From Prorocentrum cordatum (lineage: Eukaryota > Sar > Dinophyceae > Prorocentrales > Prorocentraceae), in the NCBI GenBank assembly GCA_963575745.1, contig CAUYUJ010006336.1, forward strand, positions 351,179 through 415,178: a DNA stretch of 64,000 nucleotides, in the 5' to 3' direction. The position numbers and the translations under genes were made by a program. This document shows positions 17,858 to 27,067 of this stretch, piece after piece (positions within the stretch are counted from its first letter, which is position 1; the number at the start of each line of letters is the position of its first letter). The notes beneath the pieces were generated by a model. That model ran no database searches, was not told the DNA's origin, and saw only the letters and a list, made by a program, of their open reading frames with translations.

Positions 17858-20800
17858 ATGCGCGGGCAACCTGGACATCAAGACCAGCGTCTTGTCGAGT
17901 CAGTTCGCTCTCTCAATTTCCTGTATCGCACCAGAGTATGTTCAGACGTGAACTGCCTATACCGTGGCAGTTCGGGCAAGGCCTCTTCTTCACAGATGTC
18001 CATCCTGAAGTCTCTGGATGACCGCATCTCTCTCTGCGGCGAACGGCCGCGAGACCTGACCCCGCTGAGCGCGCTCAACGAAGTGTGCAAAGCGAAAGAC
18101 CTGTACGCGCAGGAGCCACAACACATGGCGCCGTACCTTCCTGACAAGCTGAAGGTGACGAAGGGCGCCACCACCCGGCTCCCTTTAGAGTCCGTGCTTC
18201 CTCCCGGCGCGCTGCGGCTGGCGACGGACTTCAAGAAACACGTGTTGAAGAGTGAGAGCGAGCTTGAGGCAGATCGTTTGAGAGGCGTCTCTGTCACCCC
18301 GTACTGGTGCCCGGACCTGCGGCGCTCAAAGCAGTGCCGCCGCGAGCTGTTCGCCACGCTGTACAACCGCCAGCTTCTCACCTTCAGGCGACGCATCTTC
18401 TCGAGGGTCTCAATCTTCTTCGTCTGGAAGAAGACAGGTATGACCAGGCTGATTGTGGACGCCCGCTCGACCAACGAGAAGTGCCGGATGCCCCCTCACA
18501 CTGACTTGGGCACGATCGCCGCCTTGGCGGACGTGGATCTCAGCCTGGCCGAGCTCTCCGACATCGCGGACGCCGAGCTGAGCACCGAGGAGGAGGCCGA
18601 GCTTCTCAAGGGGCAGGGCGGGCTTTTCTCTCTCCCTTTCTCTGGGAGCTCTCTGGACGTGGTCGACGGCTTCTACCAGTTTGACAACTGGCGTATGGCG
18701 AGCTGGTTCGGGATGGATGATCCCGACGAGGCTGGCGTCTACGGAGTCACCGAGGTCTGGGATGACGACCTCGAGAAGATGGTGCCGCTGCAGCCCACTG
18801 ACATCGTGTGCCCCTGCTTCAGAGCGCTTAGCATGGGTTTTACGTGGGCTCTCTATTTTTGTCATTCAGCTGTGGAGCATATCGTCGCTGCCGGGGTCCC
18901 TGGAGGCGCCTCTCGAGCTGCTCGGGAGAAGCACCGGGCGCCGCGGGCCTCGTTTGCAAGTCCGATCACCTCGACCTACGTCGACAACGCGGCCCTGCTG
19001 TCTGCTAATACCAGTACTTCAGACCTACAGACTGTTCTTCATCAGTTCTCTGCGCGTGACATGCGCACACACGACATAGTAGAGCACACCTTTGCGCTAG
19101 AGCACTTGGGTGCCATTTTCGACGGACATCGTCGTCTTCTGCATCACCAGCCGCGCCGAGTGTGGCGAGTGTACCTGGCCGGCAAAGAACTACTCCGACG
19201 TCGGCGACTTCGAGGTGAGGTCCTTCGAGTCTGGATCGGCCACGTGGTGCACCTCTTCATGCTCAACAGGCCGGCGTTGTCCTGTCTGTGGGCAGTCTAC
19301 CAGTTCATCCAACATGCACTCGAGCGGCGGTGCCGGGTGTGGGGCTCTGTGCGCCAGGAGATTAAAGTGATTCTGGGTCTAGTCTTCCTCTGCCAGCGCG
19401 ACTTGAGTGCTCCGCGGCTGCGGATGGCCTACTGCTCTGACTCCTCTGACCTGGGGTACTGCTTGGCGGTCACGAGCGCTTCGGATGCGGAGCTCAGAGA
19501 GGCGGCAGCTTATCACGAACGATGGCGTTTCATCGAGGATCGGTTGGACCCGCGGTGCGAGCTGGTCCCCTACCTCGAGCTCTGCGACAGCGCTGGCCTC
19601 TCGCCCCTGGGGGGCTCGCCGGAGCCGTGGCAAGAGGACCACGTGCCATCCGCCGTGGCTGCTCCTCCTCGCCCTCCCACTCAGCTGGAGCGTCAGTATC
19701 GGGAGGGAAGTGACAGGCTCGCCCCTGGAGGAGTTCGCCGAGCACTTCGAGAGCGAGTTCTGCGGGAGGATCCTCGTCAGGTGCCCGCACTCGGTGCCAA
19801 CTGGGACCCGCCCGAGCGCTGGAAGACCCTCTTCGAACGGAAGTGGAATGACCCAACTGAGCACATCAACACCAAGGAAGGCAGGGTGATGCTGGCGGGG
19901 CTTCGGCGTGCCTGCCGCAACCCGCGCTGCCGCAAGAAGCGGCTCCTCTCCCTCTCCGACAGCCTGGTCGCCTGTTGCGCCTTTGATCGAGGGCGTGGGC
20001 GAGGCACGGAGAAGACCAACTGGGGCCTTCGCTATCTTGGCCAACGGGCAGCAGCTCTGCAGATCGCCTGCGACATTCAGTGGGCGACTCGACACCTCGA
20101 GGGAGTTCGCAACCCCACGGACGCGGGCTCTCGCCGTTTTGACGGAGGTGCTGACCCGACGGAGAGGGCACGCAACCTCGGCCTGGAGCGAGGCGGTCAT
20201 GACATGGCTATCGTCCGCGCTTCCTGCCGAGTTCGCCCCTCTGGTGGCGCGTCAGGCGCGCTGGCCCGTCTTTTGCACTTGCCAGGCGTCGCTGCTGTAC
20301 GAGCGGCGCCCGCTGCCTCGAGAAAAAAGAAGACGCACTTCGTCATGCCTGAAGACACCCCTGCGGGTGCGTGTGCTTCCTCCTCTACCTGTCCCTCTAG
20401 GACTCGGGCCCCCTCTCCGGGCTCATCAAGGAGGCCCTCACCATCGTGTACGGCGCCCCGCAGGACTTCTACGGGGCCTCCCACGGGCACCTCAAGGGCT
20501 TCAGCGTGTTCTTCGGCTCCCGGCAGGACCTCTTCGGGGACTCCATCAAGGTGCTCACACGTCCCAGTCTTGGAGGCCTCCAAGCCCAAGGGCTACGACT
20601 TGAACCGCACGCTGCGCGTTAGGAGAGGGGCGATCTTTTTGGAGCTGTTCGCGGGCCACGAGGGCCTCACCAGGGCCGTGGCCTCTCTAGGCGTTCCAAG
20701 TGGAGAAGGTATCGAGCTCTCGAAAGGCCCCGAGTATGACCTCTTGGACCCCGGCATCAGGCAGTACATCATCGGTCTCATTCAACGGGGCAAAGTTTTA

Positions 20801-21889
20801 TGTGTGTGGTTGGGGACCCCCTGCAGTGCCTTCAGTATAGCTAGGCGAGGCGTTCGGAATCCAGAAGTTGCTCGTGAAAAGGACTGGCTAGGGGCCCAAC
20901 ACGCATGGTTTTCGTCAGAAGTTATTCGTGAATGTCTGAAGTACAACGTGGCCTTTGTCTTGGAGAATCCTCTCACGTCTCGTCTCTGGGGCTTTGAGCC
21001 GATCATGGAAATCATGTCTTACTCACGTGTCTCAGTTGTTGAATTTCACGCTTGCGGCTTTGAGGGAACCATCAAGAAACCCACTCGGTTGATTGGCACT
21101 CTTCCTGGCCTGGAGCAGTTGTCTAAAAGATGTCCTGGCGGCCACGCTCATACGGTTGTGACGGGTAAGTTTTATCTCTGGAATGCTGACAAGCAGGCAT
21201 ATCGATGGACGCAAGCTTCTCGAGCTGCAGGAGTCTACGGCTCAAAGTTCTGCTTCAATGTAGCACGGTTGGTTCGGGCCCACGCACAGCGGCATCATAT
21301 CTTCCCCTTTTCTCAGGATGCCACGGCTCGACACATCGTTAGCTCGGCCAGTCTCCAACAAGCGCACGATCCAAACCTCCGGCGTCGTCAGCGAGGGGGC
21401 TTTGACCAGTGGAAGTCGGCCCCGCGCGTCGGCGACGAGCTCGACAGGGTCCCGGGCAGGCTCATCGCTTACGTCGGCCAGCAGTGGCGCGACCTTGCGC
21501 GCTCCCGCGCAGAGGCTCGGCGCTCGACGACAGCGTCTCGCGCGACCGCCTGCTGTACGACACGGACCTGCCCCTCTGCCTCGGAACCTGGTCGAGAACA
21601 GCGTCTCGGCCGCCACCCTGCACACATACAGGGCGGAGGTCGGCGAGTTCGAGGCTTGGGCAGCTGGCAGGGTGCGCAGCCTCCGCACGCACGAGGCGGC
21701 AGACTCTGCGATGTCGGACTACTTCGAGTGGCTCTACGCCCAGAGAGAGCAGCCGCAGATCGGCAGGTGGGCCCTGTACGGCTACGCGCTGCTGAGGCTC
21801 TCGCATCTGGGCCGCGGAGGGCACGTCCTGCCCAAGGCCAAGGCAGCTCTTCGAGGTTGGATTCGCCAGATGCCTGGTCGCATTCGTGA
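17858..21889 (+). CDS. YR element RT-RNase H with C5-methyltransferase-like domain
   Basis: Frame open well upstream; 17858 and 17996 are the first plausible ATGs after the gag-like stop. Reverse transcriptase: FFVWKKTGMTRLIVDAR block, motif A SLDVVDGFYQF (about 18650), motif B ALSMGFTWAL, motif C YVDN at 18977-18988, where YVDD is usual. RNase H: YCSDSSDLGY (about 19430), NTKEG (about 19870), NPTDAGSR (about 20112). Then, at about 20630-21290, a cytosine-C5-methyltransferase-like fold: motif I FLELFAGHEGL, PC loop GTPCSAFS (about 20813-20836), LENP (20960-20971). DIRS elements often carry an adenine methylase; a PC-loop cytosine type is different. Homology fades after about 21480, where the recombinase frame begins. 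Confidence 0.85.
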   Translation: MRGQPGHQDQRLVESVRSLNFLYRTRVCSDVNCLYRGSSGKASSSQMSILKSLDDRISLCGERPRDLTPLSALNEVCKAKDLYAQEPQHMAPYLPDKLKVTKGATTRLPLESVLPPGALRLATDFKKHVLKSESELEADRLRGVSVTPYWCPDLRRSKQCRRELFATLYNRQLLTFRRRIFSRVSIFFVWKKTGMTRLIVDARSTNEKCRMPPHTDLGTIAALADVDLSLAELSDIADAELSTEEEAELLKGQGGLFSLPFSGSSLDVVDGFYQFDNWRMASWFGMDDPDEAGVYGVTEVWDDDLEKMVPLQPTDIVCPCFRALSMGFTWALYFCHSAVEHIVAAGVPGGASRAAREKHRAPRASFASPITSTYVDNAALLSANTSTSDLQTVLHQFSARDMRTHDIVEHTFALEHLGAIFDGHRRLLHHQPRRVWRVYLAGKELLRRRRLRGEVLRVWIGHVVHLFMLNRPALSCLWAVYQFIQHALERRCRVWGSVRQEIKVILGLVFLCQRDLSAPRLRMAYCSDSSDLGYCLAVTSASDAELREAAAYHERWRFIEDRLDPRCELVPYLELCDSAGLSPLGGSPEPWQEDHVPSAVAAPPRPPTQLERQYREGSDRLAPGGVRRALRERVLREDPRQVPALGANWDPPERWKTLFERKWNDPTEHINTKEGRVMLAGLRRACRNPRCRKKRLLSLSDSLVACCAFDRGRGRGTEKTNWGLRYLGQRAAALQIACDIQWATRHLEGVRNPTDAGSRRFDGGADPTERARNLGLERGGHDMAIVRASCRVRPSGGASGALARLLHLPGVAAVRAAPAASRKKKTHFVMPEDTPAGACASSSTCPSRTRAPSPGSSRRPSPSCTAPRRTSTGPPTGTSRASACSSAPGRTSSGTPSRCSHVPVLEASKPKGYDLNRTLRVRRGAIFLELFAGHEGLTRAVASLGVPSGEGIELSKGPEYDLLDPGIRQYIIGLIQRGKVLCVWLGTPCSAFSIARRGVRNPEVAREKDWLGAQHAWFSSEVIRECLKYNVAFVLENPLTSRLWGFEPIMEIMSYSRVSVVEFHACGFEGTIKKPTRLIGTLPGLEQLSKRCPGGHAHTVVTGKFYLWNADKQAYRWTQASRAAGVYGSKFCFNVARLVRAHAQRHHIFPFSQDATARHIVSSASLQQAHDPNLRRRQRGGFDQWKSAPRVGDELDRVPGRLIAYVGQQWRDLARSRAEARRSTTASRATACCTTRTCPSASEPGREQRLGRHPAHIQGGGRRVRGLGSWQGAQPPHARGGRLCDVGLLRVALRPERAAADRQVGPVRLRAAEALASGPRRARPAQGQGSSSRLDSPDAWSHS

Positions 21890-22550
21890 CCCTTGTCCCA
21901 TCGAGGCGGCCTGGTTGATAGTTCAGTGGCTTCTTCTCAAGAATCAAGCTTTCCACTTCTGGTGTGCCCTTGCTGTGGTGTTGCAAGTGGATACCTATGT
22001 CCGCCCAGGTGCCCTGATGGGCATCAAGCGAGAAGACCTACTGCCCCCAATTCGCCAACGTGGCTCACGCTACACCGATTGGGGCCTCGTTCTCTCTCCT
22101 AGCACCCGAGCTGGCAAGACCAAGTCTGGCGAGCAAGATGACACGTTGGTCATTGGTATCCTCGACCGCACCTTCGTGAAGGACGTGGCCGCTTTCTTGC
22201 ATGGGTCCGCTCACGATGGTGAGCGGGTTTTCCGCCACCTCACACTCCCGTCTTACGAGAAGTCCATCAAAGAAGCCTCAGAGGCGCTGGAGCTGGATGC
22301 CCTGAGGATTGTGCCGCATTGTTTCCGACACACTGGCCCCTCGACTGATGCCTATCTCAATGCCCTCAGCATCCAGCAGATTCAAGATCGTGGTAAATGG
22401 AAGTGCCCCGCCTCGGTGAGGCGATACGAGAAGCACGCAGCTCTACTACGTCAGTTGCACAAAATGACACCCCGCCAGCGGCGGGATGCTATTGCTGCCG
22501 GTCGCCAACTCCCGGACCTGCTCAAGCACGCTTTTCGCCAGTATCGTTAA
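21318..22550 (+). CDS. YR element tyrosine recombinase
   Basis: 410 codons. It should cut and rejoin DNA for integration of the circular cDNA, replacing a DDE integrase. The catalytic set is visible: R229 (YVRPGALMGI), H334-x-x-R337 (HCFRHTG), Y370 (RRYEKH), plus DRGKWK before the tyrosine. The N-terminal region (VSAATLHTYRAEVGEF) is a SAM-like core-binding domain. The ORF overlaps the end of the RT/MTase ORF by about 570 bp in another frame; the functional start may be later than the first ATG. Length and motifs are normal for YR-retroelement recombinases. Confidence 0.9.
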   Translation: MPRLDTSLARPVSNKRTIQTSGVVSEGALTSGSRPRASATSSTGSRAGSSLTSASSGATLRAPAQRLGARRQRLARPPAVRHGPAPLPRNLVENSVSAATLHTYRAEVGEFEAWAAGRVRSLRTHEAADSAMSDYFEWLYAQREQPQIGRWALYGYALLRLSHLGRGGHVLPKAKAALRGWIRQMPGRIRDPCPIEAAWLIVQWLLLKNQAFHFWCALAVVLQVDTYVRPGALMGIKREDLLPPIRQRGSRYTDWGLVLSPSTRAGKTKSGEQDDTLVIGILDRTFVKDVAAFLHGSAHDGERVFRHLTLPSYEKSIKEASEALELDALRIVPHCFRHTGPSTDAYLNALSIQQIQDRGKWKCPASVRRYEKHAALLRQLHKMTPRQRRDAIAAGRQLPDLLKHAFRQYR

Positions 22551-22598
22551 CGTGCCGACCAGCTACCCCACCACCACCCTGGACATTATTATGCGTAT

Positions 22599-22778
22599 GG
22601 GAGGTTTCTTTCACAGTGTGCCGACGCACACGCGAAGCGCTTCGAGTTTCTCTCTGACTTCGTTGTGGATGGATCTACGCTTCATCATGTCTGAAAACGA
22701 AGTCCCACAGCTTGATAGTGCGTCGGCTTCGCCCGATTCCGCCGCTTCCTTGAAGGCCGCTTGAGACACTGTGCGAAT
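22599..22778 (+). repeat. split direct repeat B1
   Basis: 180 bp from GGGAGGTT to GACACTGTGCGAAT, identical to B2 except T/A at 22607 versus 22935. Confidence 0.95.
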
Positions 22779-22867
22779 GTGAGTTTGTACGCGTTTTCCG
22801 CAGAAGGGGAGGCCTTCGGACAACACGGTGCTTTCTGTTGCATCCGTAGTCGCTCCTTTCTTGTTCA
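22777..22867 (+). repeat. split direct repeat A2
   Basis: 91-bp partner of A1, overlapping B1 by 2 bases (AT). Confidence 0.95.
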
Positions 22868-22926
22868 CCTCCCTGTCCCCGCCTGCCACCCTCTTTTCTT
22901 TGGGACGAGGTGACTCCCATTATAGA

Positions 22927-23106
22927 GGGAGGTTACTTTCACAGTGTGCCGACGCACACGCGAAGCGCTTCGAGTTTCTCTCTGACTTCGTTGTGGATGG
23001 ATCTACGCTTCATCATGTCTGAAAACGAAGTCCCACAGCTTGATAGTGCGTCGGCTTCGCCCGATTCCGCCGCTTCCTTGAAGGCCGCTTGAGACACTGT
23101 GCGAAT
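22927..23106 (+). repeat. split direct repeat B2
   Basis: 180-bp partner of B1. Its last base defines the right end of the YR element. The AT-rich flank resembles the left flank. Confidence 0.95.
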
Positions 23107-23301
23107 ATTTATACATGTATATATTTACACACATCTGTATGTGCACATATATATATAGTAAATTCCCCGCGGCGGATGGAGGCCATTTGCCAGTGGCTAC
23201 TTGCGAGTAGTGGAGCGCGCTCGTCTAGCCAGGCCAGGGCCCAGGATGGCCCTGGCCCAGGCGCGCGCGTGGCGGTGTGCGCCGGGTTGCCTTCTGCGCC
23301 A
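23107..23301. other. intron-like spacer
   Basis: TA-rich tract, then GC-rich sequence ending in a pyrimidine-rich acceptor (GTTGCCTTCTGCGCCAG). No gene. Confidence 0.4.
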
Positions 23302-23490
23302 GGTGCGGAACCGCTCCGACACGCCGAGCGGGGGGTGGGTTCCCCGGACTGCGAGGTGCGGCATCGTGGACGTGAAGTGCGGGACGGGCTGCTGCTCGGT
23401 GACCAGCACGTGCACCTCGGACCAGAAGTGCAAGCCGCTGTTCGGCGACGTCGTGGAGCCCACCCCAGGCACTTACGACCAGAAAGCGGC
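23302..23490 (+). CDS. candidate host exon 3: Cys-rich segment
   Basis: Exon-like island between an acceptor (CTTCTGCGCCAG) and a consensus donor GTAAGC at 23491. It encodes a Cys-rich extracellular-type module: CGIVDVKCGTGCCSVTSTC, then TSDQKCKPLF and GDVVEPTPGTYDQ, with six cysteines in a CX6CX3CCX5CX5C pattern. This fits a secreted protein beginning with the signal peptide at 14084, but the link across the YR element is inference and reading-frame phase to exon 4 does not match without further exons. No named family recognised. Confidence 0.45.
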
Positions 23491-23548
23491 GTAAGCGCAT
23501 GGAGTTTTGCGAGGTCCGCGCGGACTGTTCGGGCCTGCTCCTCACCAC

Positions 23549-23711
23549 CCGCCAAACCACCCCAACCCAGCCCGAAGGCCTCAGTTTGCCCTCCATTTCC
23601 AGTGTGGGGTGGGTGGGGGAACATTGACAACAACATTTTTGGAACCTGTGCCTCCCCCCCAAACCCGAAATTCGGGTCTTCGGGTTGGGTTGGGGTGGTC
23701 TGGCAGGTAGT
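23549..23711. mobile_element. M-family MITE-like element, copy MB
   Basis: Inverted repeats GCCAAACCACCCCAACCCAG and CTTCGGGTTGGGTTGGGGTGG. About 163 bp. It is followed, as at 14.4 kb, by GGTAGTCAG and an R-family copy. Confidence 0.75.
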
Positions 23712-23712
23712 C

Positions 23713-23885
23713 AGCGCGCCGCATCCCCGATTCATCGACGGTGCGGCTCGATGCGGGGACCGGTTCTCTCCACGCCGACGTCGCCGAAGCATCGCCGATG
23801 CATCGCCGATGCATCGCCGATGCATCGGCGATGCTGCGCGATCCTCCGACCACATGCGCTCCGACCCCATCTAGGAGACCTCTAG
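23713..23885. repeat. R-family ATGCATCGGCG repeat, copy R2
   Basis: Four GATGCATCGSCGATG-type units, then GCGCGATCCTCCGACCACAT and TCCGACCCCATCT. Same order and tail as copies R1, R3 and R4. Confidence 0.8.
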
Positions 23886-23989
23886 CCAGGCCCCCCCACC
23901 GAAGCCTCGGGCGGCGTTCCTGGGGCGCCGCCCGCGGCGATCTCCGAGCTCCGGGTCCGAGAGGACCCCAGCTGTCAAGCAGTCCATCT

Positions 23990-24045
23990 CCCCCTCCTCC
24001 TCCTCCTCCTCCTCCTCCTCCTCCTCCTCCTCTTACTCCTTCTCC
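23990..24045. repeat. CCT microsatellite
   Basis: About 50 bp of (TCC)n directly before the spliced-leader relic. It could act as a pyrimidine tract or simply be a slippage tract. Confidence 0.9.
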
Positions 24046-24048
24046 TCC

Positions 24049-24070
24049 ACCGTAGCAGTTTTGGCTCAAG
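24049..24070 (+). other. dinoflagellate spliced-leader (DinoSL) relic
   Basis: ACCGTAGCAGTTTTGGCTCAAG matches the 22-nt DinoSL consensus DCCGTAGCCATTTTGGCTCAAG at 20 positions, with the two changes adjacent. The SL is normally trans-spliced onto mRNAs and is not encoded in genes, so a genomic copy marks reverse transcription of a trans-spliced RNA. It heads the LINE-like sequence that follows. Confidence 0.85.
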
Positions 24071-24103
24071 AAGATTCCGCCCTGTGGCAGAGCACGGAGA
24101 TCC

Positions 24104-24535
24104 TTGGTCCAGGGACAGCTGAGGACCTGCTTTCCATCCCACGCCTTCCAGCTGCCCTGCTGGTTAAGCTTCGTATTCGGCCCTGCACTCGCCTGCAGCA
24201 GCCTCCACGCGCGATCGACCGAGGCTGGCGCAGGCAATCAGCGTGCTCCCATGGGAACGCCAACGACACCATTCGCAGCAACACCAACGTCATCAGCAGC
24301 CAGTGGTCAAGACTACGATGGTGCCAAACGACAACCGGACCCATGGCATGATGGAGCAGCGAAGCTTGCAGTGCACGGCTTGCCCGTTCACGTTCGAAAG
24401 CAGCTTGAGGAGATCATGGCCGCACAAATCAGAGACGCTTCAGACAAGTTCGAAGGTACCGCCAGAGCCGTCATTGCGCAAGCTAGCAACGAATTCCTCG
24501 CCAATCGCACGCAGATCACCGCAGAGCTCAGCTAA
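24104..24535 (+). pseudogene. LINE ORF1-like region, first frame
   Basis: 143 codons. The second half (VHGLPVHVRKQLEEI... to ...TAELS) is helical and continues, after a frame change near 24530, into the coiled coil of the next entry. The N-terminal half is unlikely to be protein. Confidence 0.4.
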
Positions 24536-25300
24536 AGTCACGAAGCTACATAACGAAATCACCGCAGCCAATGAGCGCACCAACATCCTCGAGCAGCAGA
24601 ACATCGACCTCAAAGCCGCCGTCGCCGAGCTGGAAGCCATCGTCACATCTGCAGAAGCCAGAGTACGTGTGCTCAACCTGGATGGACTGGGCACCTGGGA
24701 TCGCGACCCTGGCCCCGCCACGTACTGGCGCAGCAGCCCGCAGGAGTTCACTCAGCCCGAGCTCGAGCGCGCCCTCGCAGACTGGTTCGCGAAAGCCGAG
24801 ATCAACAAGAACATGACCATTTCCAGCGCAGTCGGCCCCGCCAAGCGCCACTCGATACAAGTCAGCGGTGGTACCGTGGTTGCGGAGCTTCGGGCACGGC
24901 GCGTGCGTGGATTTTTTTTTCTTTCTCACGTGGCTCATGGTTCGCACGTTCCTCTCCACGTGTCGGCCGACGGAAGACCGACCGCTGTGCGCGCAGAGAT
25001 CCAGGTCGACCGCCTCGCCAAGATCATGCAACATGCAAAGCCAGAAATCGACCTAAGTCCACGCGGAACATTGGACTTCGTGCCGAGCCGTGGTGAAGTT
25101 GTGGTGCGCCTTTTCTTTGGTGGCACAGCTGTCGTGCCTACTAAGCTCCAGTGGTCCCGCGCTGCTGTCTACCCAGGCTTCGACGGCTCCCATCCAGCAG
25201 GAAATCCAGTCCGAGTTCGAGTCCAACTTCGCAGACGCGCTCTCTGCTGCGCAGTGGCTTCAGCCACCACTCAAGCCCTTGGCTCCTCGCGCCCCCGCAG
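24530..25300 (+). pseudogene. LINE ORF1-like region, coiled coil
   Basis: Reads VTKLHNEITAANERTNILEQ followed by heptads to about 24670: a coiled coil typical of ORF1p trimerisation. A more globular part follows (LADWFAKAEINKN, RAEIQVDRLAKI, LDFVPSRGEVVVRLFFGG). A short T-rich interruption lies at 24911-24925. Nucleic-acid chaperone function is inferred from LINE biology. Confidence 0.45.
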
Positions 25301-25880
25301 GAGGGCCTCAACATCGCTTCCTGGAGCACTCGAGCTCTACTTGGTCATTCAGACCAGCGTTGCGCTGGTGAGCTTCGCCCACTTCTGCCTTACTTCGGAC
25401 AGCGTGCTCTCAGTGCAGTGCAAGAAACGCATGGCACTTTGGTCGACTTCACCGTCCTGGCCAACTCCACGCAGCACAAATACAAGCCGTGCAACTCCTC
25501 GATGATCGTCGGCGGCGCACCCGTCACCAACGCGGGCGGCGTCGGCTTCCTGGTTCCGTTCGGCAAGAATGAACAGCACCTTCCGCAATAACTCGATCCT
25601 CGCGCCAGGTTCGAGGTCGCCATCCCTGGCCGCGCCGCTTGTCTGCGAGTCTCGGATGCCAGCCTCCAGTTTGAAGTCGCCGTCCTCAACGTCCACAATT
25701 GCGGCTTCACTCCTGCCGATCGGCTTCATCTCCGCGACCAGTGGCATGCGCTTCGGCTTCGTGCTGGCGAGCAACCGCGCCGCCGTCACCTTGTCATAGC
25801 GGGGGACTTCAACGTCTCCGAATTCCCGCCGAATTCGATCAACGCCCCCGTGTGCGCCGACGCCACAGCCGCGCAGCGCT
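25300..25880 (+). pseudogene. LINE APE-type endonuclease, frameshifted
   Basis: Two frames joined near 25590. Visible motifs: LNIASWSTRALL (the usual N-x-N-x-R with N to S), AVQETHG (catalytic Glu), then VLNVHNCGF and VIAGDFNVSE (metal-binding D-x-N). This is the endonuclease/exonuclease/phosphatase fold that nicks target DNA in LINEs. A stop (TAG at about 25880) follows. Inactive as it stands. Confidence 0.65.
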
Positions 25881-25921
25881 AGCAATGCCAGCCCGGCTTC
25901 TGGCGCAACCTGTTCCGCGAC

Positions 25922-27067
25922 GTGATCGAGATTGCCGCTCCGCCCACGACGCGCAGATTCCAAGCCACCATGAGTGAATCGACGGCTGACCGCTGCTTCG
26001 TGCCTCGTGCCCCCCATGGAGACAATCTACGTTTCCGACGACTCGCCGCTCGAGAACGGCAAGGGCCCCATCAGCCACCGCAAGATCATGCGCCTGCGCA
26101 TCCGCCTGCGCGGGCCGAACCTGCCACCGAGCGTGGCATTCCTGCGTTCATCTTCGACGCAGCGCACCAGCAGCGCCACATCTATAATATTCTTGCCAGC
26201 GTCGATGTGACAGCGCTAACGCCCGTCGCGAACTGGCGCGCCCTCAAAGCAGCCGCGCAGGTTTCCGCTGCCCGAGCACGCAACGTGCTCACCAAGATCT
26301 TTGCCGCCGAGTTGCAGTCGCAGTCTGCCTCGGTATCTCGCGAGGTCCGAGCCGGGGCCCTGCGCGGCATCGCCAGGGCCGTCTGGCATCAGATCGCCCC
26401 GCTCGCGAAGACTCTGATCGAGAACGCCGGCGCCGGCGGGCCCCAACTGGAGATCGTGGTGGGCGCCGTCGGCATCAACGACATGAACTTCGCCGTGGCG
26501 ACTGACTGCGCCCGCGCCTGCCTCGGCGATGAGCGCAAGGCGCCTGCGGCAGCCCGTTCGGGAGCAGCACGCGCAGTCAATGACGCCCCCCTCTGCCAAA
26601 AATGGCGCCAGCGCGCCGCGCGTGAAGGGCTTCGCGGAGAACAGCGGGAACCATTTTCCAAGCGCCTCGCGTTGGCGGGCGCCGAGATCATCGCCGACAG
26701 CTTGACCAGCGCAGCGACTGACCCCGCAGCCATGCACCAGGCCATCGCGCGGCATTGGGCCCCAGTATTTGCAGGGGAACACGTGGCTGTCATGCGCCTC
26801 GCCGAGTACCTGGATTCCATCTTCACTCGGCGTCGACCTGCCGACCTCCCGCTACCTGGCGCGCGGGCGCTCGAGAAAGCCGCCGGGCTTGCTGGGGGCT
26901 CCGCGCCTGGCCCGGCCGCTCTTCCATGCAAGGCGCGGCCCCGCGCGCCTGGTAGCCTCGACATTCTGGCCGACGTTTGCAACGACATCGCCGCCAGCGA
27001 CAACATTCCGCGCGACCTCTACTACTCCCGCATGGCAGTGTTGCCAAAAAGGCGACGAGCCGAGTAG
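25922..27067 (+). pseudogene. LINE inter-domain region up to RT
   Basis: 381 codons, Ala/Arg-rich, including the conserved-looking stretches IYNILASVDVTALTPVANWR and IARHWAPVFAGEH just before RT. It corresponds to the linker and RT N-terminal part. It ends where the frame shifts into the RT core. Confidence 0.45.

Larger units (their letters stand above)
15964..23106 (+). mobile_element. tyrosine-recombinase retrotransposon with split direct repeats (Ngaro/PAT type)
   Basis: About 7.1 kb. Repeat A1 (15964-16054) is matched by A2 (22777-22867), and B1 (22599-22778) by B2 (22927-23106), in the order A1-ORFs-B1-A2-B2. This split-direct-repeat layout is diagnostic for Ngaro/PAT-like YR elements, which integrate through a circular intermediate by tyrosine recombination. 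No target duplication is expected, and the flanks are TA-rich. Encoded proteins: a small membrane ORF, a gag-like protein, RT-RNase H fused to a cytosine-MTase-like domain, and a tyrosine recombinase. The frames look intact and the repeats nearly identical, so the insertion is young. Confidence 0.9.
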
